A program made the translations under genes and the position numbers. Below are positions 51,260 through 63,664 of a DNA stretch of 64,000 bases, piece after piece. The notes under the pieces are model-generated. The model did no database searches and had not been told where the DNA came from. It saw only the letters and a list, made by a program, of their open reading frames with translations. Source of the stretch: Brugia malayi (lineage: Eukaryota > Nematoda > Chromadorea > Rhabditida > Onchocercidae); the NCBI RefSeq assembly GCF_000002995.4, contig NW_025062475.1, forward strand, positions 1,116,001 through 1,180,000, given 5' to 3'. The first letter of the stretch is position 1, and every line of letters begins with the position of its first letter.

Positions 51260-54200
51260 CTACATGGTATTTTCTTCCTCATTTTGAAGTTGATCAAATT
51301 GTACAATTCGTTGACTGCTTAAGCGCAATCGTCGTTTTCGTTTCCACAATTGTATACCGCCAACTATACTTAGCGCTACGATAAGCACTAAACAAATTTC
51401 ACCGAATGTACTAATTGCGCTTATTGATTGAGTTGATGGCACTGGTAATACTGTAAAAGAATTAAATAAACTTTATTTTTGTTCAAATAATTTCACAAAT
51501 TAGAAAATTTGAAAATTAACAATTCATTAATTATTGATAGTAATTGTGATATAATTTGAGGGAGAGAGAAAGAGGGAGAGAAGAAGAAGATAAGAAATAG
51601 AAAACTTAATAATTACTTTATATATTATAATGTAATTTAGATAGAATAGAAATGAAAAACTTAATGAATATTAAAATATTGTAAACTGTTGCATAAACTA
51701 TAATTGAATAACTATATATAACAGTGAGCAATTAATATCAATATTTCAATTCAAATTTTGACTACAGTTTATACCGTAATTGCTATTAATAATTAATCAG
51801 AAATGAATCTAATTAAATAGCCTATCAAGTTTTAATTTTAATTAAGCCTTAGAAGAAAAATCTAGCACAAAGTAAGAATAAAACATTATGATAATTAACT
51901 TTAGTCTTAGGAATTAACGATATTTAATTTCAGATAATTTGCTTCACATTTAGCTTTTGAACACTAACTTTGTTATTTCTTTTATATGCTATAACTTTTA
52001 ATTGAAAGTAAATCTTAATCAGGCTAAATTAAATTAGACTGAATTTGAGTTTTATTCAAATATTATATAATTTATCTGTCAATCATGATTCTTGCATAGC
52101 AACATACATAATTTTACCTATTCCACTGCTTTCTTTTCTTAACAACAATTCATATAAGTTAAAAAATATCAATTTTAGCACTTTCAAATGATTTAATCAA
52201 TAAATCCTTTTTATTTTAAAAATTTAAAACAAAAAAAAAAAAGTAGTTAAAATGTAAATACTTACAACTTTGATCTGTTTTACTAGAATAACTATCATAA
52301 TCGTTGGGTAATTTCTTCCTACTATTTCGTTCCTTATCATATGATAATTGTTGCGATGAAAATCCTTCATTTTTATCATTTTCTCCTAAAACAAAAATTT
52401 TTCATTAAAAAAAAATTAAATTAATCTAATTTAATAATTAATTACCTTCATCGATTTACTATTTAGTTATTGATGGAAAAAAAAAAATTTTTTTTTTTTC
52501 TTCATAATACATTCAAAATTATTTGCAAATAAATAATAAAAATTTGAAATTTAAATTTTAGAAAAAGAAAAAGTTAATATTTTATAAAAATTACTTGCAG
52601 AAGGATTGTAGTTTACATTAACAACTGGTGTTGAACATAAGAAATGTGTACTTTGCCAACAGCTAAGACTATGCCAAGTGTAATTACCATTAAGTTGCAT
52701 TTTCACACATTGTTGAATTATTCGACCTTTCGTATCAGCCGGTTCATCTTCAGCCCAATTCAGAAATGTCACCGGTGACAAATCTTTCCAAGCATATGAA
52801 CCTGAAAAAAAATATTTGTCACCAACTCTTCTTTCCCCTTTTTTTTTTCTTTTTTCAAAATTTAATTTTAATTTTTCAAAGAGTTAATTGTATAAATTAA
52901 AATTTTTGTAAAAATTATTTTACTCAATTGCAGTTTATTTGAAATCATTGCTTCAATTATTGTTTGTTATTGATGTTACTGTTGTTGTTGTTTTTTTCAT
53001 TATTATCACTATCATTACTATTATCATTATGAAATACCTACTAGTGTCATTATTATTCACTTTTCTTATTAAAAATTATCATAATTATCAATATTATCAC
53101 CAGATATGAGTCCCTTTTTTCACTCTTTTTATCATAATTATAAGAATAACAATTTATGCTTATCATTTATATTTGCTATTTTTTTATCATTAATTTTTTT
53201 TTTTTTTGGAAATTTTAGAGTAATGATTACCGTGTTGTTGTCGAATGAGCCCAATTAAAGCATTTGATACGGATAATTCATTATGCAGTATGTGACTTTT
53301 GAATAATTCAAAATCTTTTTGTGTTTCAAAACTTGCCAATGTTGCATTAAAATACTAAAATTAATTAACAATTAAAAAAAAAATATAAACAATTTAAAAA
53401 TTCACAAAAATAAAAATATGAAAATATGTACATTTAACAAAAAAAAAAAAATGAATAATCTTCGAAATAGTAATTAGCAAGTAAAAAAAGTAATTAAAAT
53501 TGTAACACAACAATTATTGTTTAAAAGTGTTACTCAGAAACTAATAGAAATTCAAATAGAATAGAATGAAAAATAATAGAAATAGAATATTGAAATAGAA
53601 TAGAATGAAAAAAAAAGTCAAACATCAAAAAGTAATACTCTATTTGAGTAAATGCATAAACATATTATTTTGTATAATTAATTTCATCTACTAATTTGCA
53701 TAAATTTCAGAAAAAAAAAAAAAAAAGAAAGTAAAAGTAATTTTGTAGCAAATGATGCAAATTAGTTAACAGATAAATCATTAAGGAAAAGTATTTAAAC
53801 TATCACAATTCAATAAAAATATTTCATTTCAATTTTGCTTTTCGACGTATACCGTTACGAACGATTTCACGTTTTTACGTTTAGTCATTTATTTACAAAA
53901 ATATATTTCAAAGGTACTATAATTTAGGATGGCAATGAATATCGATCCTCCCGATGTAACATTCCAAGCATCTGGAGGTAACGCTACTGTTAATATAATC
54001 AATCAAACCGAAGGCAGACTTGGTTTTAAAGTTTGTTTCATTCTCATCTATGAATTTTTTAAAAATTTTTATTTTGTAAAATAGTTTTACAAAAAAAAAA
54101 AATGTTTTAAAAATTTTTTATAAATTAATAAATAAAAATAATGTGTAATTTTCATACTAATTATCTTATTTTTATAAATTCCTTCATTTTTTTTTCTTTT

Positions 54201-57200
54201 TCTTTTGTAAGATTATCAGTATTGATGATAAATTATAGTATAAATAGATAAAATTTGAAATTGAAATTTCAGGTGAAATCAACCAACAATGATCATTATC
54301 GTGTTACACCAGTATATGGTTTTGTTTCAAAAGGTGACAAAACAGAATTGACAATAATTCGTCTAGAAGGACCACCTAAAGAGGATAAATTTGTCATTCA
54401 ATGGGCTGAGGTACCAGACGAAGAAGATGATCCACAGGCACCATTTAAAGCTGGAGCGCAAGCAGGCGAAGTAATTTTGCCCATTAAAGCAGAATGATTT
54501 TGATATCATATTAAAATTCTCTTATCAATAAATATTTTATTTGTATAAAAGAATTAATTATTATCAAAGTATAATTAATACATAATTAATTGAAAAATAA
54601 AAGTAAGATTTGAATAATTTTTGATAGAATAAAAAAAATAAAAAAAAAAAAATCCGATGAATATGTTTTTTTTTTTTTTTTTTTAAACTATATGTTACAA
54701 TATTGATTCCCTGTATTATTAATGAATTAGCTAATTAGCATACTTTTATACTTACCTTGAAACAATCATGATCTGCTTTAAATCCTGAGCTAAACATTGA
54801 TGTATTACTCACTAAATGATAACAATGTGTTTCACCAAGAATCCAATCCTCTTTACCATCTGGGCAACGTACTGTTTGTGGTACCATACTCATTGGTTCT
54901 TCTAAAATTAAGTTTAGCAATGATTTAGTAATAATACATTAGCCTATTAAATATATCACGTAATTATAATGTTATCCGATTAAATATATCACGTAATTAT
55001 AATGTTATCCGATTAAATATATCACGTAATTATAATGTTATCCGATTAAATATATCACGTAATTACAACGTTATCCTATCAAACATATCACGTAATCATA
55101 AATTAGAAAATAGTAATATTACGTATCCTATTAAACATATCACGTTGCTATAATCTAGAAAATAGTAATATTACGTATCATATTAAACATATCACGTTGC
55201 TATAATCTAGAAAGTAGTAATATTACGTATCATATTAAACATATCACGTTGCTATAATCTAGAAAATAGTAATATTACGTATCATATTAAACATATCACG
55301 TTGCTATAATCTAGAAAATAGTAATATTACGTATCATATTAAACATATCACGTTGCTATAATCTAGAAAGTAGTAATATTACGTATCATATTAAACATAT
55401 CACGTTGCTATAATCTAGAAAATAGTAATATTACGTATCATATTAAACATATCACGTTGCTATAATCTAGAAAATAGTAATATTACGTATCATATTAAAC
55501 ATATCACGTTGCTATCAATTAAAGTAACAATTAAAAATACCATTTTTTTTTTTTTTTTTTAATCCTTTAATGTTAACTGATATAGTCATAACATCTATCA
55601 GAAGACTTTATGATTTATGTGTTTCACAAAATATTTCAATTAATCCACATTAATTATCAACAAAGAATGATTAAATGTTTAAATTTTGTAATTTATCGTA
55701 GTGTTTTACAAAAGTTATTTTTAAATTTTTTTTCAATTCAATTAATTCACATTAGCATACGTAAAAAAATTGTCAAAATTAATTTCGCAAAAAAAAAAAA
55801 AAAAATTAATGTAATTTAAATTTGAAATAAATTTTTACCATTTGTAAGTCGACAAACGATCGGTTTACGTTTCATACAATCATCAATGTACCATGCAGGA
55901 CCATTTCTGCCAATTTTCAAAACAACACAATTGCCATTTTTTAAATTTGGTTCACCAATATCCCAAGGTGCTAGACGTAATCGAAGGTTATCTGTTCTTT
56001 CAAACCTGAAAAAGGAAATGCATTCATTCAGGAAGAAATCGGTATTTGTTATCAAAACAAGAAAAGACTATATCCTTCATTCCGGATGCTTTATTTCAAA
56101 AAACTGATCAAGAAAAAATTGATTTAATTGATTGAAAATTGCATCTTATCTAGAAGTAAAAATAACACTGCGATCAGAATTTTATAATTTAAAACGAGTA
56201 GAAAATAAATTAATTAATAAATATGGATATTGAATTAATAATTTCTAAATTATCCACAACATTCTCGAAATTTCTGAATTTTATTAAACTATTCAGTGAG
56301 ATAAAATTTTTAAATATTGCATGCGTTATTCAACAAATTTCAAAAAACATTAAACTATCGTTTTTATTACTCTAATATTTAAATTAATTCGCATTTGTTC
56401 TTGAATTTCTTATATTACTTTATTTTTAAAAAAGTGTTTCATCATTTTATCTAAGATTCGCTTATAAATTACAATCATAATTAATAATAATGGTAATACT
56501 TGTAACCATAATAATAATAATCTTAAAAAAAACAATGATAGATTAATAAATTAATAAATTTAGCAAAAATTATATTACCTAAAAAATACTTTTAGCAATA
56601 GATTAGATAATTTAAATTGTAATAAATAGCAAAAGAGAAGGTGGCAATTTTTCAAAGTACTCTAACAAATATTAAATTTTAGTAAAATTTCAGCTAAAAA
56701 TTTGCAATATCGGACTGACCCAACTGATTTTCGGAGTTTTAGAAAGTGATTAGATAATTTAAATTATTGTAAATATCAAAAGAAAGTGGCAATTTATTTT
56801 AAAATACTCTAACAGTTATTAAATTTTCAGGGTTTTTCATGCAAGTTTCATACAGAAATTTGCAATGCCGGACTAACCCAACTGATTTCCGGAAACGAAT
56901 ACCCATAAAGAATTCATCGTAATCATTCTCCAATGCCATTGCTGTCAAAAATAACCATTCGAAAATGTTATCAGCTTGTGCTAATTGACCATATTTTCTA
57001 CCGTAATTTGTATATTTTGTTGGTAATGTTGCACAAATTTCAGATGCATCAACAAAATTAAAATGACCATTAACTGAAAATTTTTATAAAAATTTTCTAA
57101 ACAAGAAAAAAAATTTTTAGCAAAAAAATTTTAAACTAATATTTTTTGCATCATTTTGTGCTTTTGTCTCAAATTACATGAAAATAAAACAAAATGAGAA

Positions 57201-60200
57201 TTCAAAATTATCAAAAAAAAAAAATGGTAATTTTGAAGAAAATTTTGATGAAAAAAAAAAGAAAAATTTAAACAAAAAATTTTTAACTTTCATAGTTGAA
57301 AAAAATGAGTAAAATGCAAGAAATACAAAATAATTTTTTTCAACAAAAATCAAAAAAAAAATGAAATTGTAATTTAGAAAAATTCATAAAAATTATAACA
57401 TAAGGAAATTATTGAATTTGAAAAGAAAAAAAAAGGTTAAATATGACTAATTAATATTTCATATTTGAAAAAATAAATTACAAAAATTACAAAAAAAAAA
57501 GGCCATAATCTTTTTCATTCTTTAGTAATGGTAATGTAAAATGTATCAAATACATTTAAATATTTCTTTTTATTTTTGCATTAAAAAAAAAATTTCATTT
57601 TTGTTTCAAAAAAAAAAAAAATTAAAAAATGAAAAAATTTCATTTATTGATAACAAACTATGCTTATTAGGATCATTGAGAAGAAAACAGTATGTAATAT
57701 CATCGATTTCATTGCATGTCTTTTTGTTTTGAATTACATTTGCTGATTCATCTGAAATATTTAATTGATTAATTAATTAATTAAAACTGTAGAATTCATT
57801 AAAAATTAATTCTGACATCATACCTACATTTTATCTACTCTTTTTTTGTTGGTACTTCAAGTTTGAATTTCTTTTTTTTTTAATTAATTAAATAAATCAT
57901 CATTCAATATAATACATGAAATAGTTTAAGTTAAACATTTAATAAACTTTCAACAATTCCCTCTTATCTTATCTTATCTTATCATTTCAGACTTAACACT
58001 TCTTAAAATAAATGATAAATGATAACAGTGCAAAATCATTAACCTGCATAAGTTTCACAAATATATGGTAATTCCATTGTATCACACTGATTTGATTTGT
58101 TATCTGCTTTTGTTGAACCACTAGGAAAAACATAATCTAAAACAATCAATAAGTTTCATTTTTCAAATTACAAAATTTGAATTTAAAAAAAAAATTCCAC
58201 AATTTGAAACTAATTATCTCTTAGCAAAAAAAAAAAAAAATCTAATTGAATCATTTTTCTAATAAACAAAAAAAAAAAAGAGAAACTATTTATAAAAGTA
58301 AAATATATGGAATAATCTAAAATAAAAGTTAAATTTAAATTTCTCATTAGCTAAAGCTAGTAAATTATTTGAAATTTTTAATAATATTGCTTCAATGTTT
58401 TAACCTTTTTATACCATTTAAAAGTTTAATTTGAAATTCGCTTAGTATAAGCTAGACATTAAGATTATTAGTTTATTAAATGAATTTAGTACTCATTAAA
58501 AGATCTCATTAATCAAGATAGTTCATGTTTGATAACTAAAATTGATAAATGAGTACGGATTGAACTAGGAAATTAAATCTAATTAAATCTAAATTAAAAT
58601 TAAATCTTATTTAATCTAATTTTAGCATTTACGAAATGATAAAATTGAATGAAAAAGTAGTTATTAACTAACTTATTATACCAGCAATTCATAGATAATT
58701 ATTAGAATGAATTAAATTTTCAGTTCATTTCAAATATTTTTGAAAGAAATGGGATTTACTAGTTTTATTGAAGATAATATTCCAATATCCGACCATATTA
58801 GTAGCATCTAATGCAACACAAGCCTAAAAATATTTACAATTAAATAAAAAAAAAAAAACATTTTTTTTTTTTTGACATATTTAAAATGTATTTTTAGCAA
58901 AATGAATTTGCTAAATAAATATAAAAATATATAAATGATAAATTAAATAATAAATTAAATTATTAAATGTTGAAATACATAAATATATGTAGGAAAATAA
59001 AATATATAATAACCTCATTGGAAAAACCAGGTTCACCAACATTTTGAAAAATATGTCGATCACCGCCAATCCGGATTACTCGATTATCTGGACCAAAACG
59101 GATCAATTTTAACGGTTCACCATCCAACCATCGTACTCGTCCATCTGTCATATCCATACCAATCCATGCATTACTATTTAAATTTTGCAACATTGATGTA
59201 ACAAATCCTATTAAATGAGGTTTATTTTAAAATTTAAGTTAAATAATTGTAGAAATAAAAATATAAATTTTTTTTAAAAAAAAGAAAAATTTAATTTTTA
59301 CATATTAAATAATTTTGTGAATATTTGCATGCTTCGTTTTATTTAGAAATGAGAAAAGAAATATTATATCTGTGCAAGTAAATTAAAACAATAAAATCAG
59401 TTGAATGTGTTTAGTATTAATTAGGAAATTATTAGACAGCTTGAACAATACCGAAATTATAAAGAAACAATAATAAAATTCAAATTTACTTGCATAATTG
59501 TTTTTGTTAGTAAGGAATAAATTTAGTTGTTTGTTTGTTTATTTTTTTAGTAAGGACTAAATGTAGTAGTTGTTTGTTTGTTTTAAATAAAGACTAAATT
59601 TAGTTGTTTATTTGTTTGTTTTTTTTAGTAAGGACTAAATTTAGTTGTTTGTTTGTTTATTTTTTTAGTAAGGACTAAATGTAGTAGTTGTTTGTTTGTT
59701 TGTTTATTTTTTTAGTAAGGACTAAATGTAGTAGTTGTTTGTTTGTTTGTTTATTTTTTAGTAAGGACTAAATTTAGCTAAAAATGTTTGTTTATTTTGA
59801 TGATATTTAAATTATTAATTGAAATATTTCCTCCTAATTTCTTTTCCAAAAAAAAAATAAATTCTTACCATTTTCATACATATCAGTTAAGCTAACCAAA
59901 TTAGCTTTTTCATTTTTGCAACGTTGAATAGCTTCACTGAATGTTACACCATTATTATTTGTTCCATATAATTTATAACACATTCCTCCTTAACAATAAA
60001 TTAAAGATTAAATTTTTTTTTTTTCTAAATTTAATTTTGACTCTTTTTTTTTCTAATTCTTCACAATTTCTCAAATAGCTAATAAGATTTTTAATTTCTC
60101 AGTAACATTTTGAATTTTTTCAAAGAGGGCAATCAAATTTTAAATCTGATATTATTAATTACTTCAATTACAAATGCTAATCATTAATTGTAATTAATTT

Positions 60201-62260
60201 CTATATATTAATTATATAAGCTTCTTTTTTTTTCTGTTAATTATTTGTATTTATTTATCAATGTTGGAAATTAATTTTAATGGTAATAAATAAAGAATGA
60301 AAAAAATACATAAAGAAAATTAATTAATTTAATGAATAAAAGAAAGATAAAAAATAAAGTTATTTGATTTAATAAATTTTTTACTAGAAATTGCTTGCTA
60401 AAATTCAACTGTAAGAAAAAAAAATTAAATTCAAATTTTAATATCATTTCAAATTTAAGTTGCAAATAACTAAATTATGAATCTGATATATAAATTAAAA
60501 AAAAAAAAAAATCAACGGAAAATTTACTGTTTGAGCAAAAAAAAAAAAAAGAAAAAAAAGATTGATGAATAATTTAGTGTAATGAAATTCATTTCATCAT
60601 TTAAAAATTTATTTTTTAAAAAGAAAAAAAAAAAACGAAAGAGAGAGAGGGAGAGAGAGAGAGAGAGAAGAAAACGAACTGAATAATTTGTATCCGTTTG
60701 AACATTTCCAGTTGCTTTGCTTTTTCAATCTTCTTTCTTCTTTTGCTGATAATTCAAAACGAGAATGATAATCAAAGCCTGGTTTACGACATATCGCCAA
60801 ATGACGATTATCACATCGTTGATGTGTCCAAAAATATGCTACAAAAATATTTCATTCATTTTAAAATTTTTAAATTTTCATTTTTTTTTTTTTTTTTTTT
60901 AAAATATGCTAAAAAAAATGATCCGTTGATTAATGAAACATTTTAAATTTTTAATTTAAAAAAAATTAAAAAAAAAAAAAAAAAACAGAGAAGCAGTGAA
61001 CCTGGAGTATTCTTTGTTACTTGAATTGGAACACCAAAAAGATTATATAGCGGTTGTTTCTGGAGTAATTTCGTACTAAAATATTCAACAATTCATCATT
61101 CAAATATGATTTTAAATTTTTAAATCAAAATTTGTAAACTTTCAGAATTTTTAAATTGAAATTTATAAATTTTCAAAATTTTTTAAATCAAAATTTCTGT
61201 TTTCTACATTTATAATCTCTTTTTTCATTTTTTTTTTTACTTTTTTAAAATAAAAATTATAAAATGAAAAAAATATTTTTGTGGAGAAACAAAAAAAAAC
61301 AAAAAACAAACCTAACATTGAATTGTATTGCAACACAAATACCTCTCTCTTCATCCGGATCGTCATTTCTTAATCGTTCCAATAAATAATCAAATGATGA
61401 ACCATCAGACCATTCGTATTGACTACAAATTTATTTCATTTTCATTTTTTAAAATTATCTTATTTTACTTAAAAATTTTATTTAAAAAAAAAAAAAAAAA
61501 AAACATAAAGAAAAATTAAACTTTCTTTCTGTTCATAATTAATAGAATCAAAAATAAATAAATAAATAAAATAAAATAAAAAAGATTATTTTGATGATAA
61601 AATAAAAAATAAAAAACGATGATCATAAATTGATTATTTTGTTTAATTCGGTGATCATTTCTGGAAATTTTTTTTGACTCGAATTATTAGCAGTAGATAA
61701 CTACGACAGGTAAAAAAAATGATACCTTTGGGCATTTCTTCGATGCAATCCAATCCAATATTTTGTTTCACCACTTATTGATGGTTGTAATTGTACCTTA
61801 ATAATTCATTTTTCTTTTCCAATTTATTATAATAAAATTATTGTATCTAAATTTTTAGTAGTAAAATTAACAAAATTATTTTGAATGAATTTTTAATCAA
61901 AATTAGTAAAATTATTTTGATTCAATTTATCATTGTTAAATATTTTAAAAAATATTTTAAATTTGACTACAATGAAAAGTTATTCAAAAAAAAAAAAAAA
62001 AAAAAAAATGTTTTTATTTACTTTATCCTTAATAAAAATATTTGTGATAATCTTTCCCACATCATTAAGCTATTTTAAGTAATTAAATTAAATATTTTAA
62101 ATAAAATTGAATACTACTGATTAATTTATAGCATAAATTTTAGCTAACTAAAAAATTTTTTCACACTTCTTTAAACTTCTCAAAATGGATATCTTACCTA
62201 ATCAATTATACTGATAAATTTACTTCTCTTTATGTTTCAATCATTTTAAAAGTAACGTTT

Positions 62261-62292
<32 letters not shown>

Positions 62293-63664
62293 ATAAGAAA
62301 TAAATAATTTATCTTAAGTTGCATTCATTTCAATTCTTTATCACTTCTTCAAATTATCCAAATTGCATGGATATATCCTTATCTAATCAATTCTACTGAT
62401 AAATTTGTTTATTTTTTCTTCTTAATAAACATATTTGTTTACGAGAAATTTTTCGTATTAAAATTTAAAAAAAAAAAAAAGAAAACACTGCCATTTCATA
62501 AATGAAATTTGCTTCTTCTTTTGAATGAATTGAAGTAAGATCAGATTGATGTTTTGCATCACATTCTTTCATTGCTTGTTCCCAATAAAATGGCTCAGTT
62601 TGTAAACGATAGCATACAGTTCCTTGGCTTGTTTTTAATGGACAAAATAATGGATCAACACCACATGGAACTATAATTTAATTAATTAATTAAAAATAAT
62701 ATAATAATATATTTATTCATTTAATTATATTTTAAAATTATATAATTTATATTTTATTATATTTATCTAATTATATTTTACTTTTTTTCACTTTTTTTTT
62801 TTTGGCCAAATTGTTAAAATTATTGTTAGTAAATATTAAAAATGATAAAAAGTTGAAATTAATTTTTTTTTAAATGAAATAAATAAATAGAAAAAAAAAA
62901 AGCAAACAAATGGCTAACAATCAGCGGTAAGTTCACTATTTGCGCTTTCCGTAATTTCTACTTCTTCCTCTGTTACAATAGCACTACCACCACTAGAAAG
63001 TTGATCCTAAAATATCAATCCAAAATTTTTGATAATAAAATGATAAAAAACTTAAAATTAAATTTTTTTTTTTTAAATGAAATAATTAAATTACATTATT
63101 GACAGAAATTTTAGAATAAGTTCTTCATTGTTTATTTTTTTCAATTGTTTATTTATTTACTTAATAAATTTTTCTTTTTTTTTTCTTTTTTGAACAAAAT
63201 TTTATTTATAAGTTCAGTGTTAAATTTACCTGTGAAAAAGCTGGCATTTGACAAATAAATCGTCGACGATCTGAACATGTGGTAATATTGAATGTTCGAT
63301 GTGTTGCTAATCCGGTAGGAGATTTTTGAACTGTAATTTTAGTAATAATAATAACAATACGGAATTTGATGCTTCTTTTTTTTTTTTTTTTTTTTTTTTA
63401 TTAAAACTTTTTTCTTATTAACTACTTCCTGAATTTTTACAAAAATTCATATTTATGCTAATTAATAATTTCATTCCTAATTGATATATAGCACAATTTA
63501 AGCAAATAATAGCAAAAATTGATGAATTAAATTTTAAATTTTCAGAAAACATACAATCATAAAAAACACAATAATGATTATCCCATTTGTTTGATTTTGG
63601 TACGGTAAGTTTTACATCACCAATTATCAATTTATCATTTGCAAATAATTTTCCATCAGTCCAT
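51260..63664 (-). CDS. multi-CTLD single-pass membrane protein (C-type lectin-like), 5' incomplete
   Basis: Twenty exons read right to left: 63664-63555, 63331-63230, 63006-62919, 62670-62489, 61796-61726, 61422-61312, 61075-61002, 60838-60680, 59988-59869, 59207-59014, 58823-58760, 58136-58044, 57751-57659, 57073-56854, 56005-55839, 54901-54756, 53354-53231, 52801-52595, 52385-52266 and 51450-51260. About 878 residues lie in the window. At least five C-type lectin-like domains follow in series. Clear marks are WTDGKLF..YCVF; YWIGLHRRNAQSQYEWSDGS; AWIGMDMTDGRVRWLDGEP; FFMGIR..APWDIGEPNLKNGNCV..WYIDDC; FLNWAEDEPADTK..FLC. Then come a polar linker, one hydrophobic helix (ICLVLIVALSIVGGIQLW), a KRKRR stop-transfer and a 30-residue cytosolic tail. 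Only one domain has the EPN motif of mannose-type sugar binding, and it lacks a clean WND, so calcium-dependent sugar binding is doubtful for most domains. Likely a surface recognition or adhesion protein. The signal peptide must lie beyond the right edge. The frame breaks near 63300. Confidence 0.82.
53929..54497 (+). CDS. small MSP-domain protein (SSP/MSD type), nested gene
   Basis: Two exons, 53929-54030 and 54273-54497, in frame, giving 108 residues. The start MAMNIDPPDVTFQASGG is typical of the short sperm-specific MSP-domain proteins of nematodes (usual length about 107-110). So are the core KVKSTNNDHYRVTPVYGFV and the Lys-Glu-Asp-Lys patch (PPKEDKFVIQW). The single domain is an immunoglobulin-like beta sandwich, with no signal peptide or membrane helix. 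Relatives are cytosolic sperm proteins related to the major sperm protein that drives amoeboid movement. TTTAG ends at 53927, one base before the ATG, as at an SL site. AATAAA follows at 54527. The whole gene lies inside an intron of the lectin gene on the other strand (53355-54755). Expression would be expected in the male germ line, by family. Confidence 0.92.
54527..54532 (+). terminator. polyadenylation signal of the nested MSP-domain gene
   Basis: An exact AATAAA 30 bases after the stop codon. This is a compact 3' UTR, normal for the family. Confidence 0.7.
54945..55515. repeat. compound tandem array: 33-bp units then 52-bp units
   Basis: The left part (54945-55078) has four copies of a 33-bp unit with TATATCACGTAATTATAATG and TTATCCGATTAAA. 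The right part (from about 55079) has eight copies of a 52-bp unit with TATTAAACATATCACGTTGC, TATAATCTAGAAAATA and GTAATATTACGTATCA. Both unit types share (A)TATCACGT, so one probably arose from the other. Each 52-bp unit contains the perfect 10-bp palindrome GTAATATTAC, spaced exactly 52 bases (55113, 55165, 55217 and on). The array lies in a lectin-gene intron. Confidence 0.9.
56580..56895. repeat. about 150-bp tandem duplication touching an exon edge
   Basis: Two diverged copies meet near 56745. Shared pieces are GATTAGATAATTTAAATT, GGCAATTT, ACTCTAACA, TTAAATTTT, AATTTGCAAT and CGGACT(A/G)ACCCAACTGATTT(T/C)CGGA. The right copy runs into the coding exon 57073-56854 of the lectin gene and includes its proposed splice donor. 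Confidence 0.7.
59505..59780. repeat. imperfect tandem repeat with TTTG/ACTAAAT units
   Basis: About five units of variable length (about 42-62 bases), built from TTAGTAAGGACTAAAT(G/T)TAG and TTGTTTGTTTGTTTATTTTT. Intronic in the lectin gene, between exons 59988-59869 and 59207-59014. Confidence 0.8.

Noticed and set aside
55113..55492. TAATATTAC in each 52-bp unit, identical to the rolling-circle origin nonamer of geminivirus-type replicons
   Set aside because: There is no GC-rich stem around it, no Rep-like gene nearby, and the word is likely by chance in such AT-rich DNA. The regular spacing comes from the tandem repeat itself.
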